This document shows positions 35,901 through 48,154 of a stretch of 64,000 bases of DNA, in pieces (the first letter of the stretch is position 1; each line of letters starts with the position of its first letter). Below the pieces are notes generated by a model. That model ran no database searches and was not told where the DNA came from. It was given only the letters and a program-made list of their open reading frames with translations. A program made the position numbers and the translations under genes. Origin of the DNA: Apostichopus japonicus (Eukaryota; Echinodermata; Holothuroidea; Aspidochirotida; Stichopodidae); contig NC_092578.1 in assembly GCF_037975245.1 (NCBI RefSeq), positions 18,947,321-19,011,320 of the forward strand, written 5' to 3'.

Positions 35901-38900
35901 ATGACTTGACTCGGTCAACACTTGACTTAAAGGTTTCAGCTCTCTGTGTATTGGCCTTTCTTCTCCGGTGAAGGGCGAAGAGATAAGAGTGCTGTCCATG
36001 CCTGCATAGATATCTGGCGCACGAGACCTCGACGACGTCCCTTTCTCTACGGCCTTGTTGTGTGGCTGTCTCGATTTTCGTCTCGTCTTCGGGTTGCAAT
36101 CTTGAATCTGTTCATCTTCCTTCTCCAATTCCTGGCTCTCTTGACCTGAACATTCCATGTTTCCCACACCCTCTTCAAGACTTTTCACACCGGCCGGAGA
36201 AGAGTAATTCTCTCCCGGTTCGCTCTTCTCACTCTCCGTGGACAAATTCTGTACGAATTCCGACTTGCTCTTCTGATTCTGATGCGGGGACGCAGGTTTT
36301 GTGAAACTCTCTCCGACAGATAGATCGAAGACCGAGGATTCCGAAGTGGTACCACTTTTCTTTGGCGCTACTTTCTTACCGGTCAACTTTTTTGGAATCT
36401 TCCTGGATGCTCTGCCTCCTTTTGAAGACTTCTTTTTGATACTGACCTTCCTCTTTTGCTTCTCCTCCTTCACTGATGGTGACTGTGTCCCCGACTTTTT
36501 GTAGTCATCATCTGTAATGATGACATCATCTTTCTCCGGTTTGCTCGCAACCATCATTTCTTCGTTGGAATGTAAGTATCCCTCATCCTGATGTGTCAGT
36601 TCCATTTCCGTTTCTTTATAATCTGTTTTCTCTAAACACACTTCCCCAGCTAAGTCTTTGCCCTCTCTTGCTAGCGAAGGGGATGAACCTTGAAGATACG
36701 GGGAAGTTTCTGGTACCACTGGAGGAGGACTCTGTTGTCCCTCTTTGTCTTCGTCACAAGTAGGAGATGAGAGGCTGGGCGACGCATTCCCGGTTTCCTC
36801 TACCGTGTCACATCGGTTTGTGGTATCTGTCACAATTGCTTGTCTCATTTCATTGACATCAAGGTAGAAGGTCCCCCTGGAACGTCTATTTGAAACAGTG
36901 GACTGTCTCTTAAGTTCTTCTCCAGAGACACTAAGGCGATTCGGTGTTGTGTCTGTTAGGGTTTAAGAGAAAAGAAGATTAAACACTTTCCTAGTAGTGA
37001 GCAACTGTAATGTAGGAAAAATGAACTTTAGAATCTTTTGGCATATCATGTCAAAGAGTCAACAAATATCAGGAACCCAATGTCAAAGCGAATGACTTTA
37101 TTAAACCAAACAAATTGATTCATCTTGCATTTTGTAACAACATTGCCATTGATAATCTTCGCACTTTCTAATCATTTGTTTTTCAAGCTTGTAAATTTTG
37201 TATTAAAAACATTTACTTCATACAGTCATACCACATGATCACAGAGAATAAATATACTCAGCATATGACTGACAGGAAAATCAGCTACAGTATTAAACAA
37301 TCATTATTTACCTTGATGATCATGCAGGCCAGCAGTATCGTTGTTCAAATTGCTGGAATCTTTTGCTCTCTCATCTTGTTTATCATTTACTTCTGGCGTT
37401 GTCTCCCTGGAGTTATTTACACACCCTTTTTTGTAATAAATGTTGGCCCTGAAATTATAAAAAAAATAGAGAAATTCATCTGAGAGACTCTGATTCTCCA
37501 CTTTCGGTGTTTACTAACTAATGGATACATGAGTTGGTTGCATACTGGTCAGTGGGAATTCATTGTCATCGAGAAAATCCATTGTGAAACAAAACGAAAA
37601 GAGATTGCAATAAAAAATAAGGAAACATAGATGGAAAAAGAAAGAAGCAAAGAAGGGTTCAAAAATAAGAAAAGAAAACATCAGCAAGGTTACTTCTTCT
37701 TTCTTTCATTGTAAAGTACCCGTTTTTATTTGGGGATCAATAGCAGGAGATCGTCTGTACTAGCAAAAAGTGTTTGCCGGAAATTTCAGTAAAGTTATCC
37801 AACCCTGACTCCAGACAGAGTCTACCTGAAGAATAAATTAAGTACCTGGACATTGCTTCTGAATCCTCCATGGGAACTGACAAAGTATCCCTAAAATTAT
37901 CCTCTGAAAGAGAACCTTTAGGCACAAAGAAGCTGGAGCCTTTAGACAGTGATGGTGTATTGCATATCCCAGCTGCTTTATCTATCAATGTCACCGTGTT
38001 CATGAGATACTTCCCGGTTACGTCATTCAATAACTTCTTTACCTCGTAAATTCGTTTCTGTGCAGAAGAGAGGGGGGAAAAATGTCAAATTCTGCTCTAG
38101 TGGGGAATATGTATATTATCAAATTTAGCTTAACAACTGAATTTGGAATAAACATGGAAGCATATTCATAATTTCATGATGGCACAATTGAAGAAAAGTG
38201 GTCAATGAACCCAGAGTGCTGTTCTTCATAAAAGTTGAAACGTCTCATAAGACGTTTTGCTTTTCCTCTTACCCGTTGTTTAGATTCTGATTCCTGAAAA
38301 TGAGTAATTAGGTCCATCAGACTTATTCCTTCAAGTTTTAATTCCTGAATGGTTCGATAACTCTGTCGTAGCTCGTGCTGAGAAGTTTCAAGAGCGCACT
38401 GAAGTTCAAAGATGGTGTCCTTATCTTGGCGACTCTCACAGCGGGCTTCCTCCAGTGCCTTGGCCAATGCACGGTTGTTGGCCCTTAAACTTATCTTAAG
38501 TTGTAAGGAAGCATTTGTAACTGATGAAGATTTGAAGAAAACAATTTGTCAGTTAAACATCCCACTTGCCAGTAGCTGCCTAAAAACCTTCTGTCTACTC
38601 TCACTACAACAAATTCTCTCTTTCCAGCTGTAACTACTGTATAAACAAGGTAATGGCATTTTGGTACCAAAAAAAAAAACATGGATTAATTCATCAAAGG
38701 CAGCTCAAAAAGCTAACTACTGTAAAGCAACAGATTAAAGAGCATGCATTTACTTACTGTTTGCTCTTCGTGATCGACTGAGGTCTGCTCTCTTTTGTCT
38801 CTTTTCTCTCATCCTTTCTTGTATGTCCCTCATGACCACATCATTTTCGTCATATGCAACTGGTGGAATTCTTTGTCTGCCAACTTTCTTGGGACTGCCA

Positions 38901-40241
38901 TCTGTCTTTGTTAACGGAGTATCCAGCTCCATCTATCAACAATGTCAGACAAGTATATCACAGGTCTGTTAGATTTGTGTATATTGGATTTGGGGTTTGT
39001 AATTTTTCCAAATAAAGCTTAAAAAGCCAAACATGCTAATCCCTAAGCTACTACTAGAACTACTAGTAATCTGCTCAAAGCATTACAGTACTCATAGCAC
39101 ACGACATGGGAACCAATGATGTGGCTACTTCAGTTAAACTGGGAGCAACATGTACTCTTAACTTGGGGCCTTTTTGCAATGAGGGGTGGATAAAGCCCTC
39201 CGCCCCCCCCCCTCCCTAAGAAAATCCAAGTAGCCTAGTAAGCAGTAGAAATCTCTCTTTAATACCAGGATTAATTAGTTCATGGGGTCAATGAGGTTGC
39301 TTTAAAGCTAATGTTACGCTGTAAGTAACTGATACATAACAATTAACAAACTTCAATAAACACTGGGGGCAACATGTAGGATGGTGACTTCGAAGTTCGG
39401 CCACTTAAGACTTAAAACACCCCAAAACTAAATCTTCTGGTCTAAATCACCAGAAAATATACTTCATATGGTGGGAGAATTGTGTTTTAGTACGATACAC
39501 GGCCAAACTTTCTTTCCTGCAAACTGTTTTCACGTTGTTTTCCAAGAAAATTCTTCGTGATTGTGGAACTGGTATTTCTTGCTAGAGTATTGCGAAGTTC
39601 GGACACGCAACCCACAGTGTGGCGCTGGTGATAAAATTGGTGGCGCAGTTGCTTTTTCAGTAATTATAACAGACTTCATAGATCTTCGTCATTTTATTGA
39701 CAAATATGTAAGTAATTTCTTGCACACGGGTCATTTTGGAGAGAAAATAACTGTAGCTTCGTACTTTTTGGTGAAATTTGACTCTTCCTGTAGATTTTCA
39801 TGGTGAAATCGTGTATTTCTTAGGGTGCCCGAACTTCGCAGTATGGCGAACTTCGCAATACTGACTATACTCTTACTAGTCTTAGTCTTATTAAGTTAGG
39901 GCCATTTTTCAATATTCACAACAAAGCAATACTAGGCCTAGGCCTGTTAGATGCAATATAAAGTCATAAAATTAAGGCTTCAGAGTCTAAGTCAAATAGT
40001 ATGCTAACGTTTGGACTAAATTATAGGCTTATATAGGTTAGGCTGTTATTGTTAACGTAGCCTAGCCTAGGCTACGTCGTTAGGCTAAAAATAGTTTAGC
40101 TGAAAATGACGAAGGTTGAAATGCGAAACTAACACCAGAAAGATATATTATTTAAATAGATACCGCACTAAATCAACAATCACATGAACTTTATAAACTC
40201 ACATTCTTAGTTGAGTCGTCAGGGTAGGTTTCAGACATCAT
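32956..40241 (-). CDS. SGO: Shugoshin, protector of centromeric cohesin
   Basis: Shugoshins hold sister chromatids together at centromeres by recruiting PP2A-B56 and reading phosphorylated H2A. Coding exons, 5' to 3': 40241-40203, 38932-38758, 38520-38273, 38057-37846, 37448-37312, 36952-33790, 33097-32956; phases agree, giving 1371 aa. Residues about 75-150 form the N-terminal coiled coil (LKISLRANNRALAKALEEAR...), the family's PP2A/dimerisation region. Most of exon 6 is highly charged, Ser/Lys/Glu-rich and probably disordered. The C-terminal basic SGO motif spans the last junction, about 1312-1340: NLKEPSLGK joined to KLRRGDPFTDTKLL. Four RGTF-like motifs recur (findings). Two adjacent ATGs (40239, 40236) offer the start. 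The end may be TAG at 32956 or a GT donor at 32997. The size is closer to vertebrate SGO2 than SGO1, but an invertebrate single-copy shugoshin is likely; paralogue unassigned. Confidence 0.93.
39586..39862. mobile_element. MITE-like element with GAAGTTCGG inverted repeats
   Basis: AGTATTGCGAAGTTCG at 39586-39601 has its exact reverse complement at 39847-39862, and a second inverted copy of the inner part (CCGAACTTCGCA) lies at 39829-39840. TA dinucleotides lie just outside both ends. It is about 277 bp with no coding content, in shugoshin intron 1. Another GAAGTTCGGCCAC lies at about 39389. A small non-autonomous DNA transposon is the likely explanation. Confidence 0.6.
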
Positions 40242-40528
40242 CGAAAGGGGTATACTTCCCTTGTCTTTTTTTTGTATTTAGTATTCTCACATTCAAATTA
40301 GTACCTTTAATTCTAGAGCTAAAAATGATTGGTCGTTGACGTATACGTCATTTGACCTGTGCCAATACTGTACTTGACCTTACACTGCATGGCAACGTCT
40401 ATCTCCCAACTGACGAACACCACCGAATGCAAAATCAAGATTATCGTAATTTTGATGCGGACTAAAGTTATACTATTCCGTCTGTAGCGTACTTTTAGAA
40501 AAACAATGAGAATATATTCAGTGGAGAT
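40242..40528. promoter_or_regulatory. Shared divergent promoter, shugoshin and unknown gene
   Basis: The 287 bases separate the first ATGs of two genes transcribed away from each other. It contains ATTGG (40328-40332) and CCAAT (40362-40366), opposed CCAAT boxes, flanking a perfect 14-bp palindrome TGACGTATACGTCA (40337-40350) made of two CRE/ATF half-sites. A TTTGAA on the minus strand (40292-40297) fits a cell-cycle CHR element on the shugoshin side. Shared-promoter function is inferred from the arrangement. Confidence 0.65.
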
Positions 40529-43500
40529 ATGGAAGAGAAGATAAGAATCACCCGTTTAGTACGAAAAAGATTGTAAGGAACTAGTGATAATAGCTAGAAA
40601 CAACTGAGAAATATTTCTCGTGAAACTAGGCTAGGCCCGGTAATAGTGTTGTACAATTCTACATAGGTTAGGCATATTCACCGTATACTTGGCCTGACAA
40701 AGAACTAAGTAGAACAAATATATCCGAAGGTGAATATCTTTAGGTAGAGCTCGGTCCTAGCTTCACAACAAGAGAGAGATATATAGCCCAACATTGCTGC
40801 GCCCTATTTTCTCTCGTCTTAGTTTCAGACTTTGATCAAAGACGTTCAAGCAGATAGTCTGGATAAGGCCTAGGCCTAGCCTTATTTTGGTTATGTAAAG
40901 CTCACACTGAAAACGTTGGAATAAAAGCACATGTGATATGTTATTGGCCCAGTAGCTAGACAACTAAGGTAGATATTTTGCAAAATTTCACTCACTTGCC
41001 TTCAAAATATGCTTCAGTTAATGAACATTTGGTGTAGCAAGGAGTAGCACTAAGGTAGTTCTTGGTTTATGACATTGATGTATTTGTCTTTTTCTTCTCC
41101 AGAGAAAGATATTTCAACCAAGAAATAATTGAGAGAGAATTTGACCCATCAGGCAATGGCCTGCATGCAACAACACCATTAGTGGTAAGTCTGAACACAA
41201 TACATGTTATATTCTTCAATCAATTGGTATCTCTTCACATTAATCAGTGTATCTTTTCTCCTAATGTTCAGTATCAGTTCCTCACAGTCCTGCTTTTGGC
41301 CATTGACTATGTTTTAGATATTAACCAACCTTTCTGTTTTCATTGATCACAGGCAAATTTAGAGATAGCTTATCAGACTGCCATTGATAGGCCATTCAGA
41401 AGTGTAAGCAGGTGTAAGAAGAAGAAACATAAAAATGGTAGACATGAAGATAAGCAACCATTGAATGAATCTGTAACACAGCTTACCAAAAGAGACTCAA
41501 AACTGAAAGGGAGAATGCAACCACAGGACATAGAGAGGCTTTCAAGAAACTCAGAATCCACACTGGTAAGTCAATGGCATACTGACTTATAATTGACGAA
41601 TGATTTAGGCAGAATTTTAGTCTTGATATGTCATACTCATAGTCTATCCATAAAAAGGAAAACAATTAATTGCTTCTAAAATTTCTATAGCTATTGACAT
41701 CTTTGAGACATCCGTCTTTAAAATATGTTAGAATATCTGGAAATGATCCTTTAGAGCTTAATTCATGGTAAAATTGGCTCCTCAATGCAGGCTTAAATGT
41801 TTAAGCTGTGTTAATTCATTCTTATATCAACTGTAATAATATCATCAAAACAAGTAACTTGAGCAGAATATTTGGTGTGCTATTTGCAAACTGCTTTAAT
41901 CCTGCAATTCTTTTTACTTTTTACAGAATGACTTATCCATCAAAGAGCTCATTGATGTTCATCGATTTAGATGTCAAGGAGTTCCCTTTGAGCATTTAAA
42001 AATTGTGAGTGAAGACTATCTTCTTATGGTTTGAATCAATGCGAATGTCTTACATACATTAGCAGTGGAAGTATTTTCGCTTAAAAACATTTCTGTTTTA
42101 GTTTCCTGCCGTGTTTTGATTAATCTAGGAAGGAGGTCTTTAACGAGCTGCCAAAACTTCCATGTTGGACTGTTTCACCTGTACAATTCATACCCATTAG
42201 GTCTCATGCAAAGACTTGGCCCCTTGTTTCTATTTCCCTGAGCTGTTTTATGGTCTGACCTTCAGCAAATGGTTCATGAAACCAATTTGCAGTCATCTGT
42301 GCTTTGGGTTTATTAGAAGAGCTTTTCTCCTACTTTGACAATGTTGAAGATTCTTTACTCTTTACTTGCTGTTAAGTGTGAACGTTGTAAAACTATTTGT
42401 TTTCAACGCATTTGTTCTTCAGCATATTTGTTCATTTGTACATTATTACACAGTACGTGATTGTAACCAATGGCTTGCATCTGAACTACTGTTAGATTCA
42501 TTTTCTCTCGGTCAGCATTTCTGCAATATAATATATCATATGAATATGAATCACAATGAAGTGTAGTTCATTGTTTTGAATTTCACAAAAAATTTCTTTC
42601 AATTTTATAGGGTAAGGTTCCTCATGTCTCCCACCACGTCCGTGCATATCTCAATGCAGGAGAGGCATTGCGATATTCAGCGGAAAGAGATGGGCGTAAA
42701 TTAGCACAAGAGTACAAAGCCAAATGCAGGGATTTAAAGAGGAAGAAATTACAGAATGGGTATGTTTTCTTTAATTGACACTCAGTGATATGAGCTAGTA
42801 TTGCTGTTAGAAAAGTAGTTAGTTTCTTCTCCAACATGACTTCCCCCACCATCTTCAAACTTTCGTAAACAGAACTGCATTATAAGATTATTTTTGAGAA
42901 ATTTAAACATATGTTTTAAGTCTCGGGATTAGTTGTCACTTTATTAATATCAAGTCTTAACCTGGACCTACCACACTTTCATAGCTCAGATGTACCTAAC
43001 CTAATTTGCATATTAGAATCTGGGTTAATTGCTTTTGACATAATTGCCTGTTAATTGTACCTATATGAAGACAAACTTCAAATACTTCGTACAAAGCGAG
43101 AAAGTTGGGTTAAAAAAACAGATTCTTCAGCGTTATTTAAGGCACTGGTAATCCTTCAGAATTATTAGGTATTTGTAAGGCACTTAACAGTTTTTACACA
43201 GAATGCACAGCATGTCAGATACATAAGATAGGAATTAAAGCTTAATGCTTCTCTTTAATGTTTGTTACACTAGGGATGGGGAAATTCTTTCTGAATCTAT
43301 TCTCAAATTTCTTTTTGCATTGATCACTTGATATTAAGGAATCACAGAGGAACAAGATCTGAAATATATTCCCCACAGTCAACCTTGATCGACTTTCGCC
43401 ACTTACCGATAACGACAGAGACAGCCGATGGACCAGGTAACTGTTTGCTCTAAAACTGACAAAAGATTTAAAGCTCAGTATTAAGTGTGCATATTTTCAC

Positions 43501-45069
43501 AAAGTAATAATTTTGAAAAGGTAAGCTGGTTTTATTGTCTTAATGAGAAAATTAATGAAAGTTTTAACATAAGAATTCTGCCCATTTAGTGAATTGTTGA
43601 ATAATATAACCTGACGGAAGTTCACAGACACATTTCAGATAGCTGATAGGGTGAAGGATTGTGGTGCCTATATGCTATTAAAATATTTATAACCTGCAGT
43701 ACTGCATTATCTTAATAGCTGCTTTGAGTTTGGTCGACAACTTTTGCAAATCCTAAAATGTCTTACTCAAGTGAAAAATTGCAATTAATCATGCAACTCC
43801 AGACTTTTGTACAAACTTAAGCAATGATTGTATTTGACAATAGTTATTTGTCTTTTCTATCTATTCCTTATATCATCTTTCATCTCTGTTATTTTATAGT
43901 TTGGTATTTTACAAACTGTGTATTATTTGTAACTGTTTTCAATTGCAGCCTCAAACACAAGAAGCCAAAATTTGCGACATACCAGAAATATAGATATGCC
44001 AAAATCACCAGCATCTTCCACAGATGAATCAACTGCCACGCACTCAGCAGGTGACGATGAATTGCAAAATGCCAGTGTCAGGAAGTTTTATGTTCGAACG
44101 GAGAGTGGAACACTTCCAGGCGACCTAACCGCACCTTCAAAGGATGTCCTAGTCTCTTCTGCGACTGAGCCAGACCCAAGTAATCATACATTGGCAAGAT
44201 TGGTGATTGGAAGTCAAACTGACAGTGTCAATGGAACCAATTTGGTAAGTGAGAATGGAAATGAGGAACAGCACAAGAGGAACAATCAGGAAGTAGGTGA
44301 AGATGAAGTTATAAATGTGATAGTCATTGAAGACAATAATGCTCAATTGAAAGTCCATTCAGGTTCACAATTTCAAAGAGAGGATAAAGACATTGCTCAC
44401 AACTTTGATGATAGGGACGGCCATCAACCAACTGAAAGTGATGCCACAAGGTCAGAATCAGAGAAGGATTTTAGTTTAAGAGACTCTGAGAGTTTGGGAG
44501 TTGCTTCTAGACAGAGTAGCAGATTATCTCCAGAATCCACCTCGGAAAGGGGAGGAAGGAGAAGAAACAGACCCAAAACTGCTCGTCACGAGAGGAGTAG
44601 GATGGATAACGATAATAGGTCGAGTCATTCACAGGAGAGGGAAGAAAGAACACTGCAGAATCAATCGGATGGTGCATTGCCAAACGAACAGGAAGAAATG
44701 ATCACAGTGGACAACGTCGATGGGCGAGTTCCATCCTCTCTCGACAAAGTCTCTGACGATGTTGACCTGAGGTCAGAAGGATCACATGACTCCATCGGAG
44801 ATGCTTCCAGCCTCATCGACGAGCCAAGTATTAAAAGCTTATCGTTGCAAGATACGTTCAGCGGAAGTTACAGTTTGGACTTTGAAGAAGAGGATGAGAG
44901 TTCGGCATTTGATACTGTAAGCTATCACAGTAGAACTAGAAGCAAGAATGGCTTCATCAGTGTTCCAAACGAAATAGTGCCGAGTAACAGCAGGAACTCT
45001 GGGTCTAGAAATAGTGACGTAACAACAGAAGAGTACATAAGAACAGAAAGTGTGGTGTCTCTGAGGTAG
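40529..45069 (+). CDS. Uncharacterised 594-aa protein, divergent from shugoshin
   Basis: I do not recognise this protein. Coding exons: 40529-40572, 41103-41184, 41353-41565, 41927-42004, 42611-42759, 43339-43436, 43949-45069; every junction is GT/AG and phases agree from ATG to TAG. The N-terminal ~220 residues look structured and charged: MEEKIRITRLVRKRL start, ERYFNQEIIEREFDP (about 16-30), a Lys/Arg-rich patch (about 61-74), LIDVHRFRCQGVPFEHLK (about 121-138), then a long basic helix with HHVRAYLNAGEALRYSAE and KCRDLKRKKLQ (about 146-187). The last 373 residues, one exon, are Ser/Asp/Glu-rich with RRRNR and SLRDSESLG patches and are probably disordered. No signal peptide or membrane segment. 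The long basic helix could bind nucleic acid, tubulin or a partner protein; I cannot choose. Confidence 0.85.
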
Positions 45070-47954
45070 CACATAAGGTAAAACATCAAGTTTAATAGTG
45101 AATCACTAATTGGTCGTTTGCTCTGCAATGATTATCACACTTCTGGCATTATTTTACCGAGGAGGATGGTCTTCTTTCAAAGGTTGTACGACTATGGAAG
45201 ACAATTATTCAACTTCCTCAGTGAGTAGAGAACCTGTGAAAGCATTTTAGATAGGAATTTGTTTCAAATCTTGCATCTGTAGAAGTGTGTAGAAATACCA
45301 CATTGAGTACAAGAAGCCTATTTTTTTTTGTGGAGGTCAAACGGTCATTTAGGGTCACCAGGGGTCAAATTGTGAAAACCTTGTAAACATGGTATCTTAA
45401 GATGGGAAGCATGGGCAGACTTCATAGTTAGTGTGGAAGTACCACTTTGAGTACAAGTAGTCTATTGTTTCTGGTGGAGGTCAAAGGTTATTTGGGGTCA
45501 CCAGGGGTCAATTTGTGAAAACCTTGTAAACACGATATTTCAATAATGGAAGCTTGGGCCAACCTCTAATTTAGTATGTAGAAGTACCATTGAGTTAAAG
45601 AAGCCTATTCTTTTTGGTGGAGGTCAATGGTCATTTGGGGTCATCAGAGGTCAAATTGTGAAAACCTTGTAAGCATGTACACCCTCACTATACATTATAT
45701 CAGATTCATAAGGAAAACTGCTCATGTTACATCATCGAAACTACAATGCATTTTAGCATTCTGGTTGATATTTCTGCCCATTTTCTGTCAAAGTTAAGAT
45801 GTTACCATCTTCAGACCACAGTGATGAGACTGATTTAGATAAGACAAAAGACTGATTAGACAATTAGTGCAATTTTATGTTTCACAGAAATGATATTCAG
45901 TAATTCCTTCTCTTGTGTTTCAAAGTCGTATGCAGTTTATACTACTAGGGTATTTTTCTATATAGTTAGATTTTGCTAATTTGGTCACAGTTATTGTTTG
46001 AGTTCACTGTCAGTCCTTAAGCATGAGGCTGTATCATGAAAATTATTAAATCATCTATAACCATTACACAAATAATGAAAAGGTAACTTTTGCCATTTTT
46101 TTCTCTCTCTCATTTCATATTTAGTAACTTTATTTAACATAATATAACAGCTGTACATGATAATCAACAGAGCACAGTGAGCTTGTTAAGGCATTCATGA
46201 TTTATATATACTTGTTATCCTTTATTTTATTATTTCTAAACCAGAGAAACAACAATCACGAACTACTTTGGAATTCTTTCTTGAACTGGGAAACTTGCTT
46301 AGAAGTTGTCAGTTGCCATGAACTATTGCAGAATGTACTTGAATTGATCACAGCTCAGATGTAAACCAAAGCATTCCAAAGTTTCTGAGAAAACCAGAAA
46401 CAATTAGATGCAAGATACTTATTTTCTACCAATCACACTATTTCACTTTGTAGCATCTTTCAGTGAAGTTCAAGACATCCTGTTAGTAGCATATTACTTA
46501 CTGAGCTGTGAATACCATATAAGCACTAGAGCCTTTATTCATGAGACATGAACTCAGCAGTTCCTGATAAAACCCACAGCATGCATCTTGAAAGTGATTA
46601 CAACAGCTTTCTAGTTCTGGAAAGTAAAACTTCTACTTGTTTGAAGTATGAACATTAATGACACAGGAGTATACCCAATAATAAAACTATGTGCTAAGCA
46701 AAATTTATGTTAGTTGCACAGTTCGGTCAAAGTTAAAACATCACTTGACAACAACTGACAACAACTTGAGAGTATTATTTGTCAGCAAAACAATATACTA
46801 GCATTTGTAGGCCTACTCTGAGACGGCTATGAACCATGGACATATGCTTCTAGAGCCTTCCTACCAAACAATGTTTTTGTGCTGGGTGGGTATAAGTAAC
46901 TGCACAAATTTTTGAAGTAAGCATCTTATTTTTACAGCATTCTTAGATAATATCAAGTCCCCAAATGACTTGTTTTTAGTTGTGTTACAAAATAGATTGC
47001 TTTGAGAATTAGGATCTAGGAGACCAAAATTGTTTGATTTGATCCAATGTTTAACTATGTGAAATCTCTATATTCACTGTGTTGATCAACATGTAACATA
47101 CAGAGCCGTTTACAAAACAAACGTCTACCATTAATTCAAGGTGATGAAAGTTAACCATCTGCAATTATACAAACACTACAAAAAGAATAACAAAAGAATT
47201 GAACTATAAGTAAAATCCATATGAGAGTGTTTTATCAAGGTGCACAGGGTCACATCATATAAAGTATACTGAATAAAGTAACCCAAACTTTCTTTTCAAG
47301 TCTTCCCTTCCAATTCCTTCATGCAAACTGACAATTATGGAAAGCATCAAGCCTTTTAGCTGCCAATGCAATAGTTGTTAGGCAAAATTTTATAGTATAT
47401 TGTAACAAAATTCTATGCTAGAACATTGCTATAAGATGCTAGAACCATTACTGATTTTATTTCAAGTTTGATTTCTCTAAGGTTGGCCATACCAGCCATC
47501 ATATCAGACACTTCATACAAGTGAGTGTTTTGAAGATCCATTCTACAGAAATTTTGCAAGACTTAGTTGATACCCAAATTCTTTCAAAACAAGGATTATT
47601 CCAATACTAATATGAGTAATTTAATCTTTTCCCAAAGATGATAGCAGTCACTCACTTGATGATTCTTTGCTCATTTGCTGAGTGGAGGATTACTACATAT
47701 CAAAAATTGTGCATGAAACTGTTGCTATCACAAGATTTATTTAACTCAACAGCTAATCATTTTGTTACAAGTTTCCAGATTGTTTTTAATGTTTCCTTCC
47801 TCCACAGTGCAATTAAATTTTATAAAATGGTAGTCTAACGATATGGCACTGCTCCATATATGTTAGTAGAAAAACCAAAAATAAATCCTAGTTCAATACT
47901 AGTAAACCTCAATCATTTTTCTGATAATACTGTATTAACGTTAAACATATATAA
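45070..47954. other. Non-coding interval between two converging genes
   Basis: No exon is seen. It contains the 143-bp repeat array (45331-45680) and AT-rich sequence. AATAAA at about 46680 (plus strand) and its complement at 47736-47741 (minus strand) are candidate poly(A) signals for the unknown gene and for BBS5. Confidence 0.5.
45331..45680 (+). repeat. 143-bp tandem repeat rich in GGTCA half-sites
   Basis: Three copies start at TGGAGGTCA, about 45331, 45475 and 45618 (spacing 144 and 143). Each has several GGTCA hexamers, for example AGGTCAAAGGTTA and GGGTCACCAGGGGTCA, followed by GTGAAAACCTTGTAA. Single diverged copies lie in POU6 intron 3. The family is dispersed; its class is unknown. 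Confidence 0.9.
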
Positions 47955-48150
47955 CATTCAATAGTATTGGCATGTGTATAGGGCAACACTGGTTATCTTT
48001 CATTCAATAGAATTGGCATGTGTAGAGGGCAACACATGTTATCTTTCATTCAATAGTATTGGCATGTGCAGTAGGCATCACATTATCTTTCATTCAATAC
48101 ATTCAATAGTAGTGGCATGTGTTGAGGGCAACACAGGTTATCTTTCAATG
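47955..48150. repeat. 46-bp tandem repeat just past the BBS5 stop
   Basis: CATTCAATAG..TTGGCATGTG with GGCAACAC and GTTATCTTT repeats at 47955, 48001, 48047 and about 48091, period 46 then 44 bases. It lies within the first 200 bases downstream of BBS5 on its strand, so it is probably transcribed in the 3' UTR. Confidence 0.9.
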
Positions 48151-48154
48151 TGCC

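Noticed and set aside
33588-36504. Plus-strand open frames up to 227 codons
   Set aside because: They are antisense to the shugoshin central exon and mirror its Lys/Glu/Ser codon bias.
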